Shown piece after piece: positions 1-11,027 of a DNA stretch of 64,000 nucleotides. Source of the stretch: Trichinella spiralis (lineage: Eukaryota > Nematoda > Enoplea > Trichinellida > Trichinellidae); assembly GCA_000181795.3 (NCBI GenBank), contig CM012954.1, positions 13,524,150 to 13,588,149 on the forward strand. Direction: 5' to 3'. The position numbers were made by a program, and so were the translations under genes. Within the stretch, counting starts at the first letter, position 1. Each line of letters opens with the position of its first letter. The notes below the pieces were generated by a model, which saw only the letters and a list, made by a program, of their open reading frames with translations, was not told where the DNA came from and searched no databases.

Positions 1-2
1 AA

Positions 3-53
3 GCAAAGGCAGCCGCGGCTCGCCTTGGATTGAAGATGCCAAATCCACGGTGA
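3..53 (+). CDS. 3' end of an upstream gene (partial)
   Basis: The first ~60 bases are far more GC-rich than what follows and look like the end of a coding exon. Read from base 3, the frame gives an Ala/Lys-rich tail ending LGLKMPNPR and stops at 51-53. The alternative frame from base 2 stays open to a stop at 59-61, so the frame is not certain. An AATAAA near 257 could be its polyadenylation signal. I do not recognise the protein. Confidence 0.4.
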   Translation, partial: AKAAAARLGLKMPNPR

Positions 54-61
54 ACTTGTAG

Positions 62-999
62 TGTAGATTATCATTTATCATCAACTACGTCAACTTTTTC
101 CCCAGTATATTTTTAAAAATGAAAAAAAAATTTTCCCTTTGTTAATTTAAAAAGCAAAAATTTCACCCTTCGGTTTATTTAAAGTTTTTCAGTATTATTA
201 CAATAACATGTCCTTTTTTGTCAGTGCGTGATTTGAAACAGTTTGATGATAAGCAATAAAATATTAGTAATACTTGCATTCTACAGTGAAAATTTGAACT
301 TGATTTTCAGTTCAAACAAACAGTGCAAAGTTTAAAAGTTTTGAAGCTTTCATTCTAACATAATTGATGGAATAATTGAATCTGTATTCCATTTTTTAAA
401 GAAGATGAGCGTAGAAATTGAACTTCTTAAATTTTAAACTTCCTAATAATAATAATAATGAAGTCGCGTTTCGTTGTGCACGATTCAACATCTTTGAATA
501 ATTTTGACTGTGTTGAAAGTGATAAGATTTTCATTTTAAACACTTTAAAAGTACGAAAATTTAAATATAATAGAAGTACACATATACGACAGACAATTCG
601 AAATGAAAATCAAAACCTTACCTTCCAGATTTCTTATAAAGCATAACTTCAGTGTTTGTCAACTCTTTCTAGACACATTCAACTTGCAAAATAGATAATA
701 CGCTCAGTGAATCTAAAACATTCTAATTTATCTCTAGTCCTATTATTTGCATAACGCGAATTTCAGGTTTGTTCAGAGAATTGACAACACTTTGCTAATT
801 ACAATCGTTATGTTAATTTTTGTTCTGTTGCCTGCCATACATTTTGTTATTTATCAGTTAATTTCCATTTTTTAAATATAAGACATTTTTAATTTCATTT
901 AGCGTTCAAAAATATCCAACGTATTATTATTAAGTAAAATTTATTTATAAAACAAATTATGATACATTCGTAAATGAAGGCATTCTTTAACATTACTTT
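62..999. other. Non-coding stretch between upstream gene and MESD paralogue 1
   Basis: This is AT-rich DNA without a supportable gene. A 62-codon ORF at 458-646 has no recognisable features and biased AT codons. The stretch carries an AATAAA near 257 on plus and the complement of an AATAAA near 940, the latter suitable for the minus-strand MESD gene, so two transcripts probably converge here. Confidence 0.6.
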
Positions 1000-1762
1000 T
1001 TATAATTCCTTTTGAACTTCAGCTTTGCCCGGATAACTTTTCCCTTCAATCGTAACTTCAGCACAACGATCTTGCTTGATTAAAAAATCTTTCGCGTCCC
1101 ATGCCTGTGCACCATCTTTAAACATGAAAATGGCACGATTGTGATCAATAGTAAAGCTGAAAAATATTCAGCATGTAAATTTTCTTGTAATGTGACCTTA
1201 TTCGAAATTTTAGCTACACACCGTTGCACTTCAATGTGATTGTTGAACAGGCTAGTTTGCCACAGTAGAGTTATATCATCCAACTCTTTTGGTGACGGTT
1301 CTCCAGAAACTGTGACAAAAATCATCAAAGTTTTACGCTTTTTCATTGCCTTTGCCATCTCCTCCATGTCTTTAAATTGACTAGGATCAAAAGAAGCGGA
1401 TGGTTTGCGTTTCCATTCTGGCAGTTCATCTTCTTCTAATGGATCATCACCTTGCTGAAAAAATTAACATTATAAATAGGAAAACTTATAATTCTTTTTT
1501 CTAGTGGAAACATTTCGTCATTAATACTTCGTTTTGGAGGAATTTTAATGTTTACATCTGTAAATCAAATAAAATTTATACAGATATGTTTAGCAATTTT
1601 ACGTAAACATTCAATGCTCCATACTTCCCATTGATCGTACAAATCTTCAAGATCAGCTTCGTTATAGTCAATCAAACTTTTCTTCTTTTTAGCATTTGAG
1701 TTTTGCAGAGTAACAAAAGCGAAGGATAGAATAATGCAGATCAACATGCATGAGCGTAGCAT
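1000..1762 (-). CDS. mesd: MESD-like LRP-receptor chaperone, paralogue 1
   Basis: Three exons (1762-1625, 1454-1222, 1156-1000) encode 175 residues. The N-terminus (MLRSCMLICIILSFAFV) is a good signal peptide. It is followed by a DYNEADLEDLYDQWE motif, then the core KTLMIFVTVSGEPS and ITLLWQTSLFNNHIEVQR, and finally AWDAKDFLIKQDRC and the VTIEGKSYPGKAE strand. These are the landmarks of MESD (Boca/BMY-1), the ER chaperone that helps fold the beta-propeller/EGF modules of LDL-receptor-family proteins. The protein ends QKEL, a plausible KDEL-type retrieval signal. Introns are phase 0 and phase 2, with good GT-AG sites. The low-complexity C-terminal extension of vertebrate MESD is absent. A paralogue lies 3 kb away on the other strand. 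Family assignment is firm; function is inferred from the family. Confidence 0.92.
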
Positions 1763-2700
1763 TTATGCGGCGGTATAAATAATAACACAACTACACTTTT
1801 CTTTAAATTAAAAGATTTGTAAAAATTCCAAAGAAGTCAGTGTTAAAGAAAAACGATTTTCAAATGTTACATAAAATATTTGAGTGTGTTACTGTACACT
1901 GTATGCACAGTCTCTGTTACAATTATTCACGAGAATCTTGATATTTAAATTAATAACTGCAAAATCGTTTTAGGTAAATTTAACAACTAAATAAGCAATA
2001 ACATTATTATTTTTCAATTATAGCGAAAATAAATAAAGGAACTGAAACTGAACAGTTAAAATCTCTTTCAAATAAGAAAAAGCAAGTATTAATTTTGCTT
2101 TTCCACATCTAACAACTCTTGTTAAAAATTAGTGCGCTTAATTTTTACAGAAGTTTTAATTTTCAAAGCACAAGTTATTTTAAAGTTTAATTAAATAACT
2201 TATAAATAAAATGTATCTTAAGTAAAAAACTTAATATGAATAAAATGCCAAAAATTATTGTTTAATAATAAAATACTAAATAAAATAGACAAAATGTAAA
2301 CCTAAGAAAAACTTAAACTTGATTAATGTTTACTGTAATGCTTAAATGCTAGCTGAATATATTTGCAAAATTGCATTATTAAAGATTTTTTGTCATAATT
2401 TAATCTTTACCTGTACAAATGATGCTTTTTCAATTAAAAGATAGTATTTATAACTGCATTATGATATTGCCATTTAGTTGTCATTCATCATTATTTTAAA
2501 TACTGTTTGACTTGTTTTCCTTTTTATTTTGCAAATTTGTATTTTATAAAATTGCAGTTCAGTTAGATTAGTTTCAAATTGTGAAAAATAGCAAATAAAT
2601 TTGCTTTCTTATTATTTACACGAATATTTTTCAAAAGAAAAAAAAGGCAAACCTTGAAGTTTCAACTTGTTGTTATAGGCAAAAGTGGTTTATTAGAGAA
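1763..2700. other. Divergent upstream region of MESD 1 and the ATMIN-like gene
   Basis: About 940 bp of AT-rich DNA lie between two divergently transcribed genes. I found no ORF or RNA gene I can support. It presumably holds both promoters. Confidence 0.5.
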
Positions 2701-4518
2701 ATGAAGGATGTTGTTTTTGAAGATGTATTTCCATCTGAGGAAGAATTAAGTAGTCCTGCTAAGAGTATTTGTCCAGTTTGTCAGACATCATTTAAAAATT
2801 GGCAAAGTTTGAACGCACACAGATTACGAAATCATGCGGCTTCGAAATCTGGCGGTGATAGCAGTTATCATCGTTATTTTTGTCCTCGTGAAAAATGCAA
2901 ATATTCTAAAATAGCCAAGAAAGTTTGGTTCAAATCCATGAAGTTACTGAAGCAGCATTTTCAGAAAGTTCATATGGCCAAGTTGTTGGTTTGCTCTGTT
3001 TGCAAAGATCGTCGGTTCAGTTTGCTGCGTGATTTGCAATTTCATGAAAAGGTGTGCTTGAAGAACTTGATTGAAAACGTTTCAACTATGGATATGCGAA
3101 TGGATAACCAATCAGAAAAAGATAAATCGATGTAAGTGGCTGATCTACTTTAATTTATCAATTTGAACTATAAATTATATTTTGCAATTTAAATTTGTTA
3201 AATTCAACTATAGTGAATAATTTTTAAAAAATTTTTTAAATAATTAAATTTAAAAAATAATTGTTTGATTCCATAACGAATAAGTTATTGTCAGCGCTCT
3301 CCGATGACGAAAGCTGTCAGAGAAAGCTCTTTCCTGTTTGTCAAATTATGAGACTTATGTTGTAATTTGCATTTTTAAGTTAAAAGATTGTGGCATGATA
3401 TTTATACAGTTTATTTTGATCAGAAAATGTTAGTGATGTATTTTCTTTATTCAGTTGCGATTTTCATTGTATTTGTTCTATTATTTTGTCGTTTATAATG
3501 ACAAATTTCTTATTTAATTTTTTAGAGGTCATAATTTTTGAAATGTTTTTAATAAATTTAAACAAACTGTTCCAATTTATTTATTATTATTAATGTGACG
3601 TTTTCTTCTTCCTAGTTATTCATCTTTTCATAACCCAGTAACCTCATCGTTTGTTCATTTTCTGTTTGCATGGCTAACAGTTATTGAAAATGCGGTTGTC
3701 GACATTTGTTTATTTCTTTATTATTTGCACCTGTTCAACTGCTTGTCTAGCTAGCGTATTTGTTTCTCAGTCATTAGCTCTTTCATAGTTATTGTTAATT
3801 GCAACTACAGTTGACGTTGCACTTGAGAACTGTCTGCGATGCTGCTTGAACGTTTTTCGATTCTTGTTCTCTTGGTAAAGATATTTTTTGTACTTTTTAA
3901 TTTTAATTAATTAATTTTTTAAATATTTTCAAAAAACAATTCCCAGGAACCCATCGTCGTTATGCAAATTTACTTTTCGGGGGTCGAGATTTAGAATTTT
4001 ATTTTTGTTTGAGCGCGACCAGCATGGCGCCGACGGTTTATGTCTTGATGCCGGCCTGCAAGCCGGCTAAAGTCGACGCTGAAACACAGACCGATTTCAC
4101 AGTGGACAACAAAGATATTCAGTGTGAAGTTACGGAAAAGTACAGTTGGCCGTCTGAAGGAGCTGGCATGTCGCATTCTGGGCAGCGTAATCCATTTGAA
4201 TTGGACTCTTTGGATTTCGGTTGTCAGGCGGTCGCTTGTTCGCACGAAAGCCATCAAGATTCACTGTTGATGAATAATTTTTGCCAGACAACTTCGTTTG
4301 TGGCCGATGCGTCTGTGGATGCAAATTTGCCTTTGTTGAATGCTGAAGATCACCACCAGCCGCCGCCGGATCCACTGTTGACCAAATGGTTTTTCGAAGA
4401 TGAAGCGGAAGAAATTAGTGGCACGGTTTTCAACGACATTGAAACCCAAACGGAAATTGATTTGGACGCGCTCATGCGATCTGACTGTATTTCAGATTAT
4501 TTTATGGGTTCCAATTAG
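2701..4518 (+). CDS. atmin: ATMIN/ASCIZ-like C2H2 zinc-finger protein with TQT motifs
   Basis: Two exons are supported, 2701-3131 and 4014-4518, joined by an ~880-bp intron with a perfect GTAAGT donor; they encode 311 residues. Exon 1 holds C2H2-type fingers: CPVCQTSFKNWQSLNAHRLR..H, then YFCPREKCKY..LLKQHFQKVH, then a final LVCSVCKDR finger. This order and spacing resemble ATMIN (ASCIZ), the transcription factor that controls dynein light chain LC8 in animals. The C-terminal exon is acidic and contains AETQTDF and IETQTEI, the TQT-type LC8-binding motifs of that family, plus a weaker CQTTS. Mammalian ATMIN has many more TQT motifs, so this is a short version. The acceptor at 4013 (GAG) was chosen for frame; CAG at 4022 is also in frame. 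The start is the first ATG before the first finger; a further 5' exon is possible. Confidence 0.75.
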
Positions 4519-4648
4519 AGAAAATTGGATAAATTTCTTTCTTCTATATTATTATTCTTATTTAAAAGTTATATATGTATATAATATACATACGATATGT
4601 ATATATATGTACACGACAAGCACGTTTTGGGAAATTTGTTTGTAGCTT

Positions 4649-5313
4649 ATGCTGGTGTTTTGCTTGACTAACACGACAGCGGTTGAAGTCGAAGAAATGC
4701 CGGCTGATCATCCTCAAGTTTACACCATGAAACCACCAGTGAATAAGCATCCACGCGACTACACTGAGGCTGACTTGCAAGGATTGTTTGATCAGTGGGA
4801 GGTGAAGTTTAAAAAAGAAATAAATTATTATTTTTCTATCAATAAATAACTGATTTCAGGCGAACGACGATCCTCTGGATCCGGATGAAATTGAAGGTTG
4901 GCGTAAACCACCTCCGCTAGATTTGAACTTGCTCAAAGTGCATACTTCGGAACAAGCTTCGCGTATTATCAAGAAAGATCGTGAAATGAAACTGTTTGTC
5001 AAATTTGATCCCAAGATGTCACGCGCCGAAATTGACGACCTCACAAATATATGGTTAATGCGCTTTTTCAACAATCACATCGTCAGCAAAAGGTATTGGA
5101 TGTTTGAAATTCTTGTTTTATTGATCATATTTTTATAGGCGGTTTTCACAAGAAAAAGAGGTCGAATTTCTGTTCATCGAAGGATCTCAAGCTTGGGATG
5201 CGTATCATTTTGTCATGGATCAAGACGAAGTTTACGAAGTGATGCTCGAAGGCAATAAATATAAAGGCAAAGCACAGTTGCGTACGGAAAATAAGACAAA
5301 AACTGAACTTTGA
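4649..5313 (+). CDS. mesd: MESD-like LRP-receptor chaperone, paralogue 2
   Basis: Three exons (4649-4801, 4860-5092, 5139-5313) encode 186 residues. The order of landmarks matches paralogue 1: DYTEADLQGLFDQWE, then MKLFVKFDPKMS and LTNIWLMRFFNNHIVSKR, then QAWDAYHFVMDQDE and a final VMLEGNKYKGKAQ. It ends KTEL, a KDEL-type ER-retrieval variant. Both intron positions and phases are the same as in paralogue 1, and exon 2 is 233 nt in both, so the pair arose by DNA duplication, not retroposition. Protein divergence is large. The N-terminus is doubtful: MLVFCLTNTTA is a weak signal peptide, an in-frame TAG lies at 4643-4645, and TTTGTTTGTAG directly before the ATG resembles an acceptor. Either a 5' exon is missing from this model or the message is trans-spliced there. 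Confidence 0.88.
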
Positions 5314-5920
5314 ATTCATTTGACGAATATTTATTAACTCTCCTTTTATCAGTGTTATGTGAATTGCTGTTGCTTGATTTTTGTTTCTTTCTTTATTCTC
5401 GAAATGCAGTTGTTATTTCTGAAATAAAAGTTTTTTTACAAAAGAAAGTTATTGACAAATGGTTATCACGCTTTTTGAAAATAAGTTCTATACAATGGAT
5501 GAGAAGCCACTTTTCATACCACTTACTATACGTCATATTACTACGGTGAATTTTAAAAATTACTAAGATCAACAAAGTCAAATTTACTTTCAATTTGTAA
5601 TTAGAATTATTTGAATTTTCTCATTTTCTATTCAAATTTTATACATTCAAAAAGAAATATCAATTACGACTAGTTACTGTATTGAATTACAGTAACTATT
5701 ACGCATCATATACATGACATAATCATAACTGAAATAGCTCTGAAAAAGGAAAAGATTTATTTTCCAGTTAAAAAATTTTATAATTATTATTTTCAATCAC
5801 ATTCTACGGGAGAAATTTTATAGAATGTATTAGATTGTTCTTGTGTGTCAATAATACTATCGTCGATTTGGTGTTCTACGGAATAGCAGTTAACTTTTGA
5901 AAGATTCACTTCAATTGATA
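5314..5920. other. Intergenic region, MESD 2 to PSMD1
   Basis: AT-rich, with an AATAAA near 5422 that suits the 3' end of MESD paralogue 2. The remainder is presumably the PSMD1 promoter. The ORFs here (5310-5549 and its antisense) look like random AT-rich frames. Confidence 0.6.
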
Positions 5921-8900
5921 ATGGTCGACATAACTACTGCAGGTACTTTAATAGAATAATTTTTATTTAAAAGTGATGCTTAACACTAGTGTTATTTTAG
6001 GAGGATTTACATCATTGTTAGATGAACAGTCGGTAGCATTGCAGGTTTATGCGTTGGAAAATCTCGACAATTTGGTTCCAAGTTTTTGGCATGAAATTGC
6101 CGATTGTGTTTCACGTATAGAAGAATTATACGAGGATGAAAATTTTCCTTCGCGTAAACTGGCTGCTTTGTTAGCTTCCAAAGTATGCGTTAGTTTCATT
6201 TCAAAGTGATTTTTTCTATATTTATTTTTCCAGGTGTACTATTACTTGGGAATATACAAAGAAGCGTTGAAATATGCGCTGTACGCTGAAGAACTTTTTG
6301 ACGTCAAGATCCATTCAGAATATTCAGAAACTATCGTTGGTAACTTTTGGTTGCTTGATTTTAAGTCGTATTTGTATTTTAAGCATTTTAATTTTTTAAT
6401 ATTATTCTAGCAATTGCCATTGATGAATACATCAAATTACGAAATGTTGAAAAGCAATCCGAGAAAGTTGGACAGGATTGGCGAAAGAACAACTATGATA
6501 GAGATAAAGTTGAAGAAAGGAGAGCAAGAATTATGAAACAAAAAATTAAAGAAAATAGAAATAAAAAGAAATTAAATATAAAAAAAGAAGAACCAGAAAA
6601 GCCGAAGAATGATGAAGAAGAGGATCGAAAAAATATTGAAGCAGCTTTAGACAAAGATTGTGAAAGCGAAGCAATAACGGATCCCAGATTGGAAGCGGTT
6701 ATCAATCGCATGTTTGATCGGTGCTTTGCTGAATGTGAATTTAAGCAGGTGAGTTTTTTTCCATAATTATATGTAGGTTGTTTAATTTTTCATTTGTAAA
6801 ATTAAATTTACAAATGATATATTTCTTGGTTAGATAGTTGGAATAGCGTTAGAAACTCGTCGCATCGACATGCTGAACAAGGCATTGATTGAATCGGTAA
6901 GGAGGTTATTATTTGAAAATTTGATACGGTTTTCATTTTTCAAATTATTTTAGGAAGATACTGTTGAACTTGCAGCTTATTGTGCAAAGTGCGCTGTTCA
7001 GTTTGTCCAGAATCGAACGTACCGTAATGAAGTTTTCCACCATCTTGTGGAATTGTGTTCATCCAGTCCTCTGCTTGATTACAATACGTTATGTCAAGTA
7101 ATGAAATTGAAAAAATTTTCAAATTAAAATATTTAATTTTTAAAATTTGTCCAGTGTCTTTTGTATTTGGAAAATCCACAACAAGCGGTGGATTGTTTGA
7201 AGAAGATGCTCGTTGGATCGAAAGTATGGCAAGCTGTTCAAGGACTGTAAAGAGAATTTAGTAAAATTAAACTGAAACTATTTTAAGGAATCTGTTTTGG
7301 CTGCTTATCAAATAGCATTTGATTTGTTCGATTCTGCTTCTCAGCAATATTTAACCGGTATGCTGAAATGCATTTCACCTTCTGAAGTGGAGGAGAAGAG
7401 CGACGAAACAAATGTGGAAAATTCTGATTCAAAGAATAAAGTAAGAGATTGAAAATTCACCTTTTTTTAAACGATTAATCGTGTGATACTTTTAACGTGT
7501 TTTATTTTACTTCAGGGGTGAATATTTTGTTGTTTTTTTAAAATTATTCATGTAGTTGTGATTTTCAATTTTATAGACGAAAGAGGAGAAAGAGAAGAGT
7601 GAAGAAGAGTTGAAGCTTGAACCGTTGAGACGCATTTTGTCTGGAGAATTGACAATTTTTACCCATATGCAATTTCTTATTAAAAACAACCGTGCGGATT
7701 TGCAAATTTTGAAAAATATCAAAGATACTGTGCGCAGTAGCGTTTGCCACACTGCTACTGTCATTGCTAATGGCATCATGTATTGTGGGACTACTTGCGA
7801 TGATTTTTTGAGGTATTTGTATAATAGAATTGTTAATTTGTAATTAAATTTTTTTTCATTTTTAGAAATAATGTCGATTGGGTCAGCAAAGCAAATAATT
7901 GGTCCAAATTTTCCGCGGTTGCCAGTTTAGGGGTGATACACAAGGGTCACGAAACCGAAGCGACTCGTCTGTTGGAATCATATTTACCAAAAGATGTAGT
8001 CAGTGCCACTTCCAGTGGATATCTGGAAGCTGGTGGCTTTTACGCGTTGGGCTTGATTCACGCAGGTCATGGAAACGAAACACTGTTTGCACGTTTGCAG
8101 CGTGAATTGAATTCAACCAACAACGAAGTACTTCGACATGGCCTTTGTTTAGGCTTTGGCGTCGCAGCACTCGGTTCATTGCGTGCTGGTATGATGAATT
8201 TATTTTAGAATGATAATTATTAATTTACTGTTGTTCTGTTGATGCTTTTTGAAGATTTGTGCGACGACCTGCGGACTATATTATTTCAAGACGAAGCCGT
8301 AGCCGCCGAAGCAGCCGGCATTGGTATAGGATTGATTTTGGCTGGTTCGTTGGATTACGAGGTTTTCAAAGAAATGTATATGGTAATGTTTTCATTCAAA
8401 TCATTTTTAATTCAATTTAACATTCGAAAATTTATCATCAGTGTGCCACTGATACGCAGCACGAGAAGATTCAACGTGGGATCTGCGTCGGCATTGCGTG
8501 CATTGCTTTTGGTCGAATGGAACAGGCGAACAGTTGGGCGGATGAATTGTTGAAAGATCAAAATCCGATTCTTCGTCGAGCTGGAGTTTACACGTTGGCA
8601 ATGGCATACTGTGGTTCAGGCAACACGAACGTCGTCGGTCGTTTGTTGCATCTTTCTGTAAGTGACGTCAACGACGACGTCCGTCGTGCTGCGGTTTCTT
8701 CGATCGGCTTTGTCATGTCTAGGTATTATGAATAATTCTTTTTTTTATTGTTCTTATTTTTATCTTTCCAGAAATCCAACTGCATGCCCACAGTTGGTAT
8801 CTTTGTTGATGGAAAGTTACAATCCAAATTTGCGCTACGGGGCTGCTATCGCGTTGGGTGTGTCTTGCATAGCTAGCGGCTTGCGTGAGGCGATAGCTCT

Positions 8901-10465
8901 GCTGGAGCCGATGTTAGACGATACTGTCAATTATGTTCGTCAGGGTGCATTGATTGCAATGGCTATGGTACTGATGCAGCATAACGAATGCACCGCACCG
9001 AAAGTTTGTTATTTTACTTTAATTATATATTACCGGATATTTTATTTGACGAAAATAACTTCAAATTAAGGTGAAAGATTTTCGTGAAAAACTGATGAAA
9101 ATCATCGGCGATAAGCATGAAGATGTGATTTCAAAGTTTGGTGCAATCATTGCGCAGGGTCTTCTGGATGCAGGAGGTCGAAACGTTACCGTGAACCTTA
9201 TTGGTCGCAATGAAAATGTGTCGATGATAACGGCAATTGGTCTTCTTGTCTTTTTGCAAAGTTGGTATTGGTTTCCGTTGGCTCATTTCATCTCGTTGGC
9301 TCTGCAGCCGAGCTGTTTGATCGGTTTGAACAGTGATTTGAAGGTGTTGAAATTTTTTAATATGTATTACTTTTAATAATATGACCAGTTTATTGTATAT
9401 TTTTATTCAGATGCCGAACATGACCTTCATATCGAATGCTAAACCGTCTACTTATGCTTATCCGCCTCCGATAGTTGAAAAGCAGGCCAAAAATCCTGAG
9501 AAGGTGGTTGCTGCAGTGTTGTCTTATACTCACAAATCAAGACGTCGAGACCGTGAGAAGCAAGCAAAACAGCAAGAACAAGAAGAAAAGATGGATGTGG
9601 TATTTAAAAGATGTTTCTTTTTTTTTTGATTTTAATTTCGATGCATACACGTCGAACGATCCACAGTATTGTGATTTTGTAATGAAAAATTGTAACTCAG
9701 GATGAGGCGGCAGTAAACAAAAACAAGGATAAGGATGTCCCTGACGCAGCGGCAACCGCTACTCAGGCGGCGCCTGCTATTCCCGTTGAAAGCAGTACAC
9801 CAGCCGTGGAGAATGTTCCATCGGTGGATAACAAGGTTGCAGAAACTGCTGAACCGAAAGCTGCTGCTACCCCTGGTGATACTACTACTACGACTGCTGC
9901 TCCAGCTACTACCGATACTGTTGCTACAACTACTTCTGCTGCAGCTGTTGGTACTGGTGATGCGGAAACGGAAAATAAGCCAGCAGTAGTTGAACCAGAA
10001 CCAACATTTGACACTTTGAACAATCCAGCCAGAGTTACCAAACTGCAAGTATGTAGTTTATTATATTTTTTTTTTGGAAAATTTTTAATATTTTTTTTCG
10101 GACAATTTTACAGTTGAAAGTGATGACAATGCCTGATGACAGCAATTTTATACCAATTAAACCAATAACACATGGTGGTATTATCTTGATGAACGAGAAA
10201 AGTGCCGAAGTGGCAGTCGATTTTGTTGAAGTAGTTAAAGGTGAATGATGATGATGATGATGAAAAGTTCAACTACACTAAGCCGCTGTTGCAGAGTTAT
10301 GCTGACATTTTTTTCTTTTCTTTTTTTTCAGCTAATGTGGCTCTTGGCGATGAAGAGGCGGAACCAACAGCACCGTCGCCGTTTGATTATTTCATAGAAA
10401 ATGAATCAAATGGTCAAAATCAAGAACAAACTCAAACGGACACTACATCCGCCGCAACACAGTAG
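5921..10465 (+). CDS. PSMD1: 26S proteasome regulatory subunit RPN2/PSMD1
   Basis: Eighteen exons encode ~1,115 residues: 5921-5942, 6001-6182, 6234-6339, 6411-6748, 6834-6896, 6954-7097, 7155-7223, 7288-7440, 7577-7812, 7866-8188, 8255-8382, 8442-8722, 8772-9003, 9071-9343, 9411-9599, 9701-10048, 10114-10240, 10332-10465. RPN2 is the large scaffold of the 19S base; it binds RPN1, RPN13 and the ATPase ring. Landmarks of the family are clear: [20 protein letters not shown], the PC-repeat toroid with [41 protein letters not shown] and [12 protein letters not shown], then [11 protein letters not shown] and [16 protein letters not shown] near the end. It is longer than the human protein (953) because of a Lys/Glu-rich insert in exon 4 and an Ala/Thr-rich insert in exon 16. 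The C-terminus is Gln/Thr-rich after FDYF. An AATAAA lies at ~10602. Every exon joins in frame. Confidence 0.97.
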
Positions 10466-11027
10466 TAGTAATGATCATAATAACAATAACAATACCAGTG
10501 GTATTTGGAGAATTGGTTTATATGAGCATTATTGGGTTTTTTAAACAAATGAAAAGATATAATATAATAAGTGGCGTATTCAGTATATCGATCGGTGTTT
10601 AAATAAAACGGTTAAAAGAAAAGTTTATGGTATGTGTGTATAACTTGTTGTTTAGATAGAATCAAGCAGTAAGAAGAGAAAAAGAAACTACAATATTGAC
10701 AAAGGACAAAACTGTAGATAAAACAAAGGCCTTGTACAAAGGAAAAAAGAAGACCCGTTGTTTTGTAACATAAAAATTTGCAAATTGTTCTGTGCAATTT
10801 GCACGATGTTTGTTAACTGCGTTTTGAGGAAAATAAAGGGGATGCTGATTACAATGTAGAACAAACGGGATTGTAAAGGTAAAAAAAACTGTAAAACGAG
10901 CGGAAAGCGAAACAAAAAAAACAGCGTTATTTTTAATAATTGAAAAAAATTATATACTTGTCAAAATGTTCAGTGGAAGAAGATTAACTAATTGCCTTTG
11001 TTGAGATTAATATACTGCTTGTAATTT
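10466..11027. other. Convergent 3' region of PSMD1 and FAM122-like gene
   Basis: The 3' UTRs of two convergent genes meet here. AATAAA at ~10602 serves PSMD1. No other gene is supported. Confidence 0.6.

Noticed and set aside
458-646. 62-codon ORF in the left intergenic region
   Set aside because: AT-driven composition, no domain, no splice or promoter context.
9632-10048. Ser/Thr-rich and Val-rich antisense ORFs opposite PSMD1 exon 16
   Set aside because: They arise from the Ala/Thr-rich coding repeat on plus; no start context or domain.
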